DNA of 64,000 nucleotides from Epilithonimonas hominis (GTDB lineage: Bacteria > Bacteroidota > Bacteroidia > Flavobacteriales > Weeksellaceae). Location of the stretch: contig NZ_RJTU01000061.1 of NCBI RefSeq assembly GCF_003730015.1, positions 62,001 through 126,000 on the forward strand, in the 5' to 3' direction. The position numbers and the translations under genes were made by a program. Shown here piece after piece: positions 26,330 to 33,774 of the stretch. Position 1 is the stretch's first letter. Each line of letters starts with the position of its first letter. Under the pieces are notes generated by a model. It was not told where the DNA came from. It did not search any database and worked only from the letters and a program-made list of their open reading frames with translations.

Positions 26330-26395
26330 TCTTGTAATTATGAAAAGATAATTAACGAATAACAATATATAATAATTAATTTAAATTTTTAGAAA

Positions 26396-26632
26396 ATGAA
26401 AAAGTCATTATTTGTAGCTGCTATTGCTGCTATCGCTCTTGTAGCTTGTAAAAAAACTGATAAAGTAGAAGCTAACGCAGTTGATTCTGTAGACGCAGTT
26501 GCTGATTCTACTGTTGCAGTAATCGATTCTACTGCAACTGCAACTGTTGATTCAGTAAAAGCTACTGCTGACTCTGCTAAAGCTGAAGTAAAAGCTGACG
26601 AGAAAGCTGCTAAAGAAGAAATCAAAAAATAA
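26396..26632 (+). CDS. Low-complexity micro-lipoprotein, copy 1
   Basis: A 78-residue lipoprotein: signal MKKSLFVAAIAAIALVAC, a lipobox cysteine at 18, then a low-complexity tail of Ala, Asp, Val, Ser, Thr and Lys with repeated D-S-V/T units and a charged end. The tail should be disordered or helical. The first about 65 nucleotides nearly match those of the gene at 28506, so the two are recent duplicates. It has its own promoter and a strong terminator. The function is unknown. Small abundant envelope lipoproteins are one analogy. Confidence 0.8.
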   Translation: MKKSLFVAAIAAIALVACKKTDKVEANAVDSVDAVADSTVAVIDSTATATVDSVKATADSAKAEVKADEKAAKEEIKK

Positions 26633-26656
26633 TTAGATTCCAAATCTAATTTTAAA

Positions 26657-26684
26657 ACAAAACCCGCTAATTAGCGGGTTTTGT
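26657..26684. terminator. Bidirectional terminator
   Basis: A perfect 12-bp stem (ACAAAACCCGCT with AGCGGGTTTTGT) and a 4-base loop. The stop codon of the minus-strand lipoprotein gene lies inside the stem. Confidence 0.9.
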
Positions 26685-27263
26685 TGTTTTTATAGTGTCA
26701 TAATCCTTTTTGTAGAAATTGGTAAAGTAAAACTTAAACTCTTTCTGGAATTTGACTGGCGATGCTTTTAGTGTAAACTGCGCTTTTCTGTTAACTGTTG
26801 TGAGATAAGTTCTTTTGTTGTCATAGTATTCTACATCAAAGTTTGCCAAATCCAACGTATCTTTTTCTTTTACAGTTTTGGAAGTTGTTAGTTTGCTCAC
26901 TTTAGCGAATTTCACTTTCAGACTATCCATTTCTTTTAACAAAGGTGTCAAGTTACTGGAATCTTTTGATAAAAAATGAGCCTGCATTTGTGTGTAAATC
27001 ACAGAATCTATTTCTGTGTCCTTATTTCCAGAAGTGTAAAGCGCAGACAAGTCTAATAAATCCTGTACTTTTTGAGTTGTAATCAAATTAATTGCCTGCA
27101 AACTATCCAATTTTATCTTAGAATAAGTCCCATTATTATTGGCATTTCTGATCACTTCTATGGAGTTTTCGTCACCTTCATATTTTTTATTACAGGATAT
27201 TATTGTTGCGGTTATTATAGTTATGCTTAATATCCAATAAGATAGTTTATTTCGTTTTTTCAT
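26667..27263 (-). CDS. Hypothetical lipoprotein
   Basis: A 198-residue protein with a signal anchor at about 8-24 and lipobox ATIISC, so probably an envelope lipoprotein. The rest is hydrophilic, with predicted helices (LDSLQAINLITTQKVQDLLD) and a beta-rich end. No known family is recognised. It overlaps the upstream membrane protein gene by 17 bases, so the two are cotranscribed and probably work together. Confidence 0.75.
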   Translation of the reverse strand: MKKRNKLSYWILSITIITATIISCNKKYEGDENSIEVIRNANNNGTYSKIKLDSLQAINLITTQKVQDLLDLSALYTSGNKDTEIDSVIYTQMQAHFLSKDSSNLTPLLKEMDSLKVKFAKVSKLTTSKTVKEKDTLDLANFDVEYYDNKRTYLTTVNRKAQFTLKASPVKFQKEFKFYFTNFYKKDYDTIKTTKPAN

Positions 27264-28338
27264 CGTCTGTAATTTTGAATTTAATCATCACAATTTTTCC
27301 GTTTTTCATTTGAGAATCAATTACTTCCAGATTTTCCAAACTCGTAGTTGGAAGCGTCACCAGCGATATATATTTCTGCTTATCCAAAGTTTCTATCCCA
27401 TATATATCACTATCAACTACCTGATAAATCAATGCGTTATCACTAATTAGTCTATTCAGCTGCTGTGTTTTTTTCTTAAAATCTTTTATTGATTTTGAGT
27501 AGTAATACAACTGAACAGCATATTCGTTAGGTTTTAGCTCGATATTCTCTGTGTCAGGTGCGTTGGTCAAGTCTCTAGTTATTTCTTCAGCTTTATAGAA
27601 AGGAGAAGAAATAATCATTTTCAAGCTTTTGCTTTTCGTTTCATATACAAATTTTGAATTAGGTTTCACCTTAAAAAGTATAGGCGATTCGTTTTCTCTA
27701 ATGATTTTTACGTCGAGTTCACCTTTTATTGAGGAGTTTCGGTCTGCATCTATAAAAGCGTAAGTGTACTTTTTATAAAACAAATTATCATAAAATACTA
27801 ATATCAAAACAATTGCGAACAAGAAAACCGAGATTCCCAACCACAGATATCTTTTTAAGAAATTTTGTTCGTGACTTTTGAAATTGATATTCTTATTAAT
27901 CTCATCAAAAGCCTGATTGTCAATAGAAACTGGAGGGTTTTCCGTAATTGGATTTTGAATTTGTTCTACTGAAACTTTTTCGCTTGGTTCTTCTATTGCA
28001 GGTTCGGAAACTTCGACTGCGGTTGGTTCTTCCCCAGTTGCTGCGATCGGATTTTTCTTTTTAAACTCAGACCAAGAATTGAATCCAGAATAAACGGACA
28101 AGATATTCAGCGTATCAATTCTAGGGATTTTTTCCTGAGAATTATTCTTGAAGTATGTATAAAAAGTTTTTTCGCTGATATTCCCCTTAGCCTTTTGTCT
28201 CAGATCTTCTTGGAAGTAAATAATATCTATTCCTTTCCATTTGGAAATATCATCATATGCTGGGGAATGCGTTTCAAGATATTTGTCCTGAACAGCCTTT
28301 TTTAAGGATTGAAAATGTAAAAATTCGGTATCGCTCAA
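27247..28338 (-). CDS. Single-pass membrane protein with cytosolic HTH-like domain
   Basis: A 363-residue protein. Residues about 53-94, ISEKTFYTYFKN then DTLNILSVYSGFNSWSEF, fit an HTH-like domain common in Bacteroidota (usual form TL..L..YLGY.SW..F). An acidic Pro/Glu linker (100-150), one membrane helix (about 165-184) and an extracytoplasmic beta-rich domain of about 180 residues follow. This suggests signalling across the inner membrane. The only usable start is TTG at 28338, since an in-frame stop lies just upstream and the next Met is far inside. It overlaps the following lipoprotein gene. Confidence 0.7.
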   Translation of the reverse strand: MSDTEFLHFQSLKKAVQDKYLETHSPAYDDISKWKGIDIIYFQEDLRQKAKGNISEKTFYTYFKNNSQEKIPRIDTLNILSVYSGFNSWSEFKKKNPIAATGEEPTAVEVSEPAIEEPSEKVSVEQIQNPITENPPVSIDNQAFDEINKNINFKSHEQNFLKRYLWLGISVFLFAIVLILVFYDNLFYKKYTYAFIDADRNSSIKGELDVKIIRENESPILFKVKPNSKFVYETKSKSLKMIISSPFYKAEEITRDLTNAPDTENIELKPNEYAVQLYYYSKSIKDFKKKTQQLNRLISDNALIYQVVDSDIYGIETLDKQKYISLVTLPTTSLENLEVIDSQMKNGKIVMIKFKITDDEKTK

Positions 28339-28380
28339 AATTCTATTTTATGCTTAATTCGTTGATTTACAGTATTTTTT

Positions 28381-28404
28381 ATTTGTAAATCGTGTTTTAC
28401 AAAT
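28381..28404. promoter_or_regulatory. Palindrome between divergent genes, matching the one at 26261
   Basis: ATTTGTAAA (28381-28389) and TTTACAAAT (28396-28404) are perfect inverted repeats with a 6-base spacer, between the TTG start at 28338 and the ATG at 28506. TATTACAA follows, as it does at the other copy. It is a likely shared operator for the micro-lipoprotein and membrane protein genes. Confidence 0.55.
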
Positions 28405-28445
28405 ATATTACAATTAATTTTCAAAACAAAAATATTTTACCGATA

Positions 28446-28453
28446 TAATTTTG
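28446..28453 (+). promoter_or_regulatory. -7 element of the second micro-lipoprotein gene
   Basis: TAATTTTG lies 52 bases before ATG 28506. It makes the upstream in-frame ATG at 28467 less likely as the start, and that ATG would also spoil the signal peptide. Confidence 0.5.
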
Positions 28454-28505
28454 CGCTGTTCAAATAATGGACAGTCTATTAACTAACAATTTAAATTTAA
28501 TTATT

Positions 28506-28736
28506 ATGAAAAAGTCATTATTCGTAGCTGCTATCGCTGCTGTAGCTCTTGTAGCTTGTAAAAAAACTGAAACTGTTGATACTGCTGCTGCTGATTCTGC
28601 TGTAGTTGATTCTTCTGCTTCAGCTCTTGATTCTGCTGCTGCTCACGTTGATTCTGCTGCTGTAAAAGTTGATTCTGCTGCTGCTAAAGTAGAAGGAGCT
28701 GCTGCAAAAGTTGATTCTGCTGCTGCTAAAAAATAA
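28506..28736 (+). CDS. Low-complexity micro-lipoprotein, copy 2
   Basis: A 76-residue lipoprotein: signal MKKSLFVAAIAAVALVAC, then a tail built from imperfect repeats of D-S-A-A-A-K/H-V (VDSAAVK, VDSAAAK, VEGAAAK). The signal and its codons nearly match the gene at 26396, while the tails have diverged. ATG 28506 is chosen because it matches that copy. Its regulatory palindrome is also shared with that copy. The function is unknown. Confidence 0.8.
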   Translation: MKKSLFVAAIAAVALVACKKTETVDTAAADSAVVDSSASALDSAAAHVDSAAVKVDSAAAKVEGAAAKVDSAAAKK

Positions 28737-28759
28737 TCTTAACCCAGTTAAGAATTTGG

Positions 28760-28788
28760 AACCGTTTCTTTAGAGAAGCGGTTTTTTT
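28760..28788 (+). terminator. Terminator of micro-lipoprotein copy 2
   Basis: AACCGTTTCT (28760-28769) pairs with AGAAGCGGTT (28774-28783) with one wobble, then a run of T. Confidence 0.85.
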
Positions 28789-29557
28789 ATTTCTCCAATT
28801 TCTGTCTCAATATTTCGTAGCAAGTAATTGCCGCAGCATTACTCAAATTAAGAGAATCGATGGTTCCGGACATAGGAATTAAAACATTTTCTCCCTTATC
28901 TTTCCAGAAGTCACTTAATCCAGAATGTTCTGTTCCAAATAAAACAGCAGATTTGTTTTTCAAATTCTTCTCCTGAATGTTTTTTGCATCATCACTCATA
29001 AAAGTAGTGAAGATATTATAGTCTTTGATTTTAAGGAATTCTAAAGTTTCCTCGTTGGACGCTTGAAAGATATTCATTCCGAAAAGACAACCTACGCTGG
29101 AGCGAATAACATTTGGATTATAGAAATCTGTTCTTGGGTCTGTCACAATCAAAGCGTTGATTCCAAATGCTTCGCAACTTCTTAGAATAGCACCAAGATT
29201 TCCCGGCTTCTCTACACTTTCCAAAATAATGACAGCAGAATCCTGTTTCGGTTTAAACTCGTCCAGATTTCTTTGTTCCAGTTTATAAATTCCGATAATT
29301 CCCTCTGTAGTGCCACGATAGGCTATTTTCTCGTATAATTTCTCAGTTATAAAGTGGATTTTCGAGTCTGGTAATGAGCCTTTGAAAATAGTTTCGCAGA
29401 TAAAAAATTCTTCTGGCTGATTGCCAAAATGAAGTGCACGTTCGTTTTCCTGCTGCCCTTCTACTAAGAAAACTCCGGCTTTTTTCCTATCTTGATTTTT
29501 AGACAGAAGTCTTGTTAGTCTTTTGATTTTTTCGTTTTGAAGGCTTTCTATGAGCAT
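28787..29557 (-). CDS. TrmH/SpoU-family RNA 2'-O-methyltransferase
   Basis: A cytoplasmic SAM-dependent rRNA or tRNA ribose methyltransferase with the knotted SPOUT fold. The 256 residues include an N-terminal L30e-like substrate domain (to about 95) and the three motifs PGNLGAILRSCEAFG (about 117-131), LFGTEHSGLS (about 202-211) and IDSLNLSNAAAITCYE (about 229-244). The exact nucleotide target is not predictable. It is divergent from lptB. Confidence 0.88.
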   Translation of the reverse strand: MLIESLQNEKIKRLTRLLSKNQDRKKAGVFLVEGQQENERALHFGNQPEEFFICETIFKGSLPDSKIHFITEKLYEKIAYRGTTEGIIGIYKLEQRNLDEFKPKQDSAVIILESVEKPGNLGAILRSCEAFGINALIVTDPRTDFYNPNVIRSSVGCLFGMNIFQASNEETLEFLKIKDYNIFTTFMSDDAKNIQEKNLKNKSAVLFGTEHSGLSDFWKDKGENVLIPMSGTIDSLNLSNAAAITCYEILRQKLEK

Positions 29558-29570
29558 TTTAAGATTTTTG

Positions 29571-29578
29571 CAAAGATA
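29571..29578 (-). promoter_or_regulatory. -7 element of the RNA methyltransferase gene
   Basis: TATCTTTG on the minus strand, 13 bases before the ATG at 29557, fits TAnnTTTG. Confidence 0.55.
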
Positions 29579-29637
29579 ATAAATTGTAAAAGTTTAACTT
29601 CCATCTTCTGACATCTGTCTTCCAACAAAAAAATATA

Positions 29638-29645
29638 TATCTTTG
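29638..29645 (+). promoter_or_regulatory. -7 element abutting the lptB start codon
   Basis: TATCTTTG ends four bases before the lptB ATG at 29650, so the predicted transcript start coincides with the start codon and the message would be leaderless. Confidence 0.5.
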
Positions 29646-29649
29646 TTTT

Positions 29650-30378
29650 ATGATTTTACGAGGAGAAAATTTAATCAAGGAATACGGACCGAAAAAAGTG
29701 GTGAAAGGCGTATCACTGGAGGTTCAGCAGGGCGAGATCGTCGGGCTTTTGGGACCAAACGGCGCCGGAAAAACGACTTCTTTTTATATGATAGTAGGAT
29801 TAGTGAAACCAACTTTGGGGAATGTTTTCCTAGATCAGCAAAATATTACACAGGATGCAATGTACAAACGGGCGCAGAAAGGAATTGGTTATCTTGCGCA
29901 GGAGGCATCAGTTTTCAGAAAGTTGTCTGTTGAAGATAATATCCTGGGTGTTTTGCAATTGACGAACCTTTCCAAAAAAGAACAACAGAAAAAATGTGAT
30001 GAGTTGATTGAAGAATTCCATTTGGAACACGTTCGTAAAAACAGAGGTGATTTGCTTTCCGGAGGTGAAAGACGTAGAACCGAAATCGCACGTTGTCTCG
30101 CGACGAGTCCGAATTTTATCCTTTTGGATGAGCCTTTTGCCGGAGTTGACCCGATTGCGGTGGAAGATATTCAGAAAATTGTAAGGTCTTTGGTTGAGAA
30201 GAATATTGGAATTCTGATCACTGACCACAACGTACAACAAACCTTGGCAATAACCAACAAAACTTATATTATGTTCGAAGGAAAAATCCTGAAAGAAGGT
30301 CTTCCTGAAGATTTGGCAAACGACCCAGATGTAAGGAAAGCTTATCTTGGAGAGAATTTTCGGTTTGAGAAGATTTAG
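29650..30378 (+). CDS. lptB: LPS export ABC transporter ATPase LptB
   Basis: The ATPase that powers LptFG extraction of lipopolysaccharide from the inner membrane. The 242 residues match LptB. Walker A is GPNGAGKT (35-42), signature LSGGE (136-140), and Walker B ends [12 protein letters not shown] with Asp160 and Glu161. The family-specific [15 protein letters not shown] and the C-terminal LGENFRF are typical. The lptFG genes are not in the window. It is a single-gene unit ending at a strong terminator. Confidence 0.93.
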   Translation: MILRGENLIKEYGPKKVVKGVSLEVQQGEIVGLLGPNGAGKTTSFYMIVGLVKPTLGNVFLDQQNITQDAMYKRAQKGIGYLAQEASVFRKLSVEDNILGVLQLTNLSKKEQQKKCDELIEEFHLEHVRKNRGDLLSGGERRRTEIARCLATSPNFILLDEPFAGVDPIAVEDIQKIVRSLVEKNIGILITDHNVQQTLAITNKTYIMFEGKILKEGLPEDLANDPDVRKAYLGENFRFEKI

Positions 30379-30418
30379 ATTTTATCGCAAAGTTGCAAGT
30401 TTTTTAATATTGAAATAT

Positions 30419-30452
30419 AAAAGTCGCAAAGGAAAAATTTGCGACTTTTTTA
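30419..30452. terminator. Terminator between lptB and the broken ABC exporter
   Basis: AAAAGTCGCAAA (30419-30430) pairs perfectly with TTTGCGACTTTT (30438-30449), with T's beyond. Confidence 0.9.
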
Positions 30453-30486
30453 TGAATTTAATTTTTTTTAATTCTGTTCAGAAGAA

Positions 30487-32295
30487 TTATTCATCTTTAT
30501 AAGTTTTCACGAGTCGGTCAAGATTCAAACTTCTTGCAGAAGCATCGAAGATTTCTCGGTAAGTTCCGTCTTTTTCATAAAGTTCTTCGTGCGTTCCGTT
30601 TTCTACGACTTCGCCTTTTTTCATCACATAAATCATATCAGAATCCAAAATCTGCGACAACGAATGCGAAATAATAATCACGGTTCTGTCTTTTTTAATC
30701 GCATCCAGAGAGTTTTTGATTTGTTCTGTGGCAATCGCATCCAGACTTGCAGTTGGTTCATCAAGAAAAATAATTGGAGGATTTTTTAAGAATAATCTTG
30801 CAATCGCAATTCTCTGTTGCTGACCTCCGGAAAGCTGCGTTGCATCGTGATTGTAACCATCTGGCAAATCCAAAATCTGCTCGTGAAGATAAGCTTTTGT
30901 CGCTGCTTCTTTAATTTGGTCAAGAGTGGCTTCCAGATTCCCGTATCGGATATTATCTTCAATACTTCCCTTGAAAATGTGATTTTTCTGAAGAACCAAA
31001 CCAAGGTCGTCACGCAGATAATCATTATCAAAATCATTCAGATTGTTGCCATCCAAAAGAATTTCTCCGGAATCTGGTTCATAAAATTTACAAAGCAGAT
31101 TAATCACGGTCGATTTTCCAGCGCCGCTTAATCCAACCAAAGCTGTCGTTTTCCCATTTTCTATTTTGAGAGAAACGTTTTTCAAAGCTTTCATTCCGTT
31201 TGGATAAGTGAAATCTACATTTTTTATTTCAAAACTGCCTTTGATTGGGATATTATTGATGGTTCCATTCGGTTCGGTTTCGTCGTCGTCATTTAGGATT
31301 TCAAAATAACCTTCAGCGTAAATGAATGCATCATTCATATCATCATAAATCCTGTGAAGCTGACGAATCGGTGCAGAGACGTTGTTGAACAACATAATAT
31401 GAAGCATAATTGCACCAATCGTCATTTGCTGGTCAAGCACAAGATAAACCGTCAAAAGGATAATCAAAACGACACCAAATTGCTCGATAAAAGTTTTCAA
31501 TCCATCGAAAATAAAACTGGTTCGTCTTGTGTACAACTGGCTTTCCATCAATTACATCTGGAGATTGTACTGTTTTTTGCCTTCAAATTTTTCCCGCACA
31601 AAACTTTTGATAACCATTATAGAATTGATAAGATTCAGAAGTCCGGATGTTTTCTGTTCCCGTTGATTTCGCAGGGTTCGTCTAACATTTCCTAGCTTTT
31701 TAGCTTGTCGAGAAGTTATATAGAAGTAAATAGGAACCACAAATGTCGAAACTAATCCAACATACAGATTCTGCATATACATTACAATCAAAGCAATAAT
31801 TGCAGTTGAAAATAATGGTAGAATATCAATGAAAAAGTTTTGGACAAGCTTGGTTAAGCTTTCAATTCCTCTGTCGATGCGGATTTGAAGTTTTCCGGAT
31901 TCGTGTCGGTCGTCGTTATAATAAGCAATTCTGTAAGTCAGGATTTTATCAATCGCTGCTTGTGCGAGTTCTGAACTGACATTAATTCTAATTTTTTCTC
32001 CATAAAATTTCTGTCCAAACTGAATAAAAATATTCGCTAATTCTTTTCCCAAGAGTATAATCGAAATCAGAATCAAAACGTGTATTCCTTCGGACATTGG
32101 ATGAGGAAGCTGTGTCAATTTTGTGACTTCATCAACTGTATATTTTAAAACAATCGGATTGACCTGCGCAAACAAAGCACCAATAAAAGTCAATGCCAAA
32201 GTTCCGAAAACCATCCATTTGTAAGGTTTTATGAAACTTTTCAATTGATTGAAAATATGGATGAGATTGGTTGTTTTCTGAAAAGGTTTTTTCAT
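30487..32295 (-). pseudogene. ABC exporter (permease-ATPase) interrupted by an in-frame stop
   Basis: One continuous 602-codon frame encodes an MsbA-type exporter but contains TAA at 31552-31554. The first part (247 codons) has about four membrane helices and ends NLQM. The same frame continues as LMESQLYTRRTS with the last two helices and an intact ATPase: Walker A GLSGAGKST, LSGGQQQR, Walker B FLDEPTASLD. A C-to-T change of CAA (Gln) to TAA would explain the break. Restart at ATG 31548 could give an ATPase-containing fragment, but not a complete transporter. A sequencing error is possible. Confidence 0.85.
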
Positions 32296-32320
32296 AACAG
32301 CAAGTTAAGAATTAATTTAA

Positions 32321-32433
32321 AAACACGTAGACACATAGGAAATGCTTAACAGAATTAAGTTTAAATAGCTATTTGAAGTTTTAGAAATAATTCATTTTAA
32401 ATTCTATTGTGCCTATGTGGTTCAAAAATAAAA
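32321..32433. repeat. CACATAG-type imperfect palindromic repeat
   Basis: The left arm AAACACGTAGACACATAGG (32321-32339) is an imperfect inverted match of the right arm CTATTGTGCCTATGTGGTTC (32404-32423). The right edge TGTGGTTCAAAAATAAAA is identical over 18 bases to the right edge of the repeat at 50524-50652. It fills the space between the broken ABC gene and the adenosyltransferase gene. Confidence 0.65.
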
Positions 32434-32462
32434 AGGTTAATTTTATCCAATAATATTTCAGA

Positions 32463-33035
32463 ATGAAAATATATACAAAAACCGGAGACAAAGGCGAAAC
32501 CGGACTTTATGGTGGAAGCAGAATTTCTAAAGCGAGCGCAAGAGTAGAATCTTACGGAAACATAGATGAACTGAACGCTTGTATTGGTGTTGCAAAATCT
32601 CATATCGAGGATGAAAATGTCATTAATCAACTCAAAAAAATTCAGTTTGATTTATTTACAGTTGGTTCAGAAGCTTCGACGCCAATTGATAAACTATTTT
32701 TGGCTAATGGAAAAGCTAGATTGCCATTGGTAATTTCGGACAAAGAAGTCGACGAGTTGGAAAATTGGATGGACGAAATGGAAGAGAAAGTGGAACCTTT
32801 GCAATATTTCATTCTACCAGGAGGTGGAAAAGCTGCGACTTTTCTTCACGTAGCGAGAACGGTTTGCAGACGTGCAGAAAGAAGTTTGGTTTTCCTCAAT
32901 CAATCTGAAGAAGTGAGAGCGGAATTAATCAAGTATCTGAACCGTTTGTCTGATTATCTTTTTGTTTTGGCAAGATATATTTCGAAACTTCATAATGAGC
33001 CAGAAGAATATTGGAATCCTAATTATAGAAGTTAG
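32463..33035 (+). CDS. PduO-type cob(I)alamin adenosyltransferase
   Basis: Transfers the adenosyl group of ATP to cob(I)alamin to make coenzyme B12, or acts in corrinoid salvage. The 190 residues include the N-terminal nucleotide loop TKTGDKGETGLYGG (about 5-18), SYGNIDELNACIG, and the C-terminal RRAERSLVFL and LNRLSDYLFVLAR helices that are hallmarks of the family. It starts directly after a repeat and is followed 15 bases later by thiamine pyrophosphokinase. Confidence 0.92.
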   Translation: MKIYTKTGDKGETGLYGGSRISKASARVESYGNIDELNACIGVAKSHIEDENVINQLKKIQFDLFTVGSEASTPIDKLFLANGKARLPLVISDKEVDELENWMDEMEEKVEPLQYFILPGGGKAATFLHVARTVCRRAERSLVFLNQSEEVRAELIKYLNRLSDYLFVLARYISKLHNEPEEYWNPNYRS

Positions 33036-33050
33036 AATTAAATTTTTTAA

Positions 33051-33683
33051 ATGAAAAAAGCACTTCTTTTCATCAACGGAGATTCTCCAAAAGCGATTCC
33101 TAATTTGTCAGGTTATGATTTGATTGCTTGTACAGACGGCGCTTTTCATTATTTGAAACAATTGAAATTTCCTTTGGATAAGCTGGATTTTATCTCGGGA
33201 GATTTCGATTCACATAAAATTGAAGAAGAAATTATTCAGCAAGGTCAGAATCACCAATTTGAAATCATAGAAACTCCTGACCAAAATAAAACCGATTTTC
33301 ATAAAGCTTTAGAAATCATTATCGAAAAAGGATTTGATAACATCGATGTTTTTGGTGGAAGTGGAGGAGAGCAGGACCATTTTCTCGGGAATCTGAGTGT
33401 TGCTTTTGCATTTAAAGATAAAGTGAATCTTCATTTTTTTGATGAATATTCATCATATTACTTTATTCCGAAAAAATTCACAATTTCTGATGTCAAAGGG
33501 AAAATGATTTCCCTGATGCCTTTTCCAATTGCCAAAAATATCGAAACAAAAGGATTGAAATGGCCTTTGTATAAGGAAGATTTGATTCTCGGAGAAAGAC
33601 TCGGAACTCGGAATATTGCTGAAAATAAAGATGTTACAATTAAGTATAAAAAAGGTGATTTGCTGATTTTTGTCGGAAATTAA
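33051..33683 (+). CDS. Thiamine pyrophosphokinase
   Basis: Makes thiamine diphosphate from thiamine and ATP. The 210 residues show ACTDGAFHYL (about 26-35), the metal-binding ISGDFDS (about 48-54), the QNKTDFHKAL motif and GGSGGEQDHFLGNL, matching the TPK catalytic domain, and then a beta-rich thiamine-binding C-terminal half. It is cotranscribed with the upstream cobalamin adenosyltransferase gene. Confidence 0.88.
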   Translation: MKKALLFINGDSPKAIPNLSGYDLIACTDGAFHYLKQLKFPLDKLDFISGDFDSHKIEEEIIQQGQNHQFEIIETPDQNKTDFHKALEIIIEKGFDNIDVFGGSGGEQDHFLGNLSVAFAFKDKVNLHFFDEYSSYYFIPKKFTISDVKGKMISLMPFPIAKNIETKGLKWPLYKEDLILGERLGTRNIAENKDVTIKYKKGDLLIFVGN

Positions 33684-33774
33684 TTCATTAATTTTTATAG
33701 AATTATTAACGTGAATATTCAGTTTATTTCATCATTTTTGCATCGTAAAACCAATTAACTTTTTTTAGCCAGAA

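Noticed and set aside
26389-26643. 84-codon minus-strand frame over micro-lipoprotein copy 1
   Set aside because: It is the mirror of a low-complexity coding region. The plus-strand frame has a proper lipoprotein signal, promoter and terminator.
28506-28736. Tandem codon repeats of micro-lipoprotein copy 2 considered as a CRISPR-like or VNTR array
   Set aside because: The repeats are short, coding and lack spacers. They encode the D-S-A-A-A-K/H-V tail.
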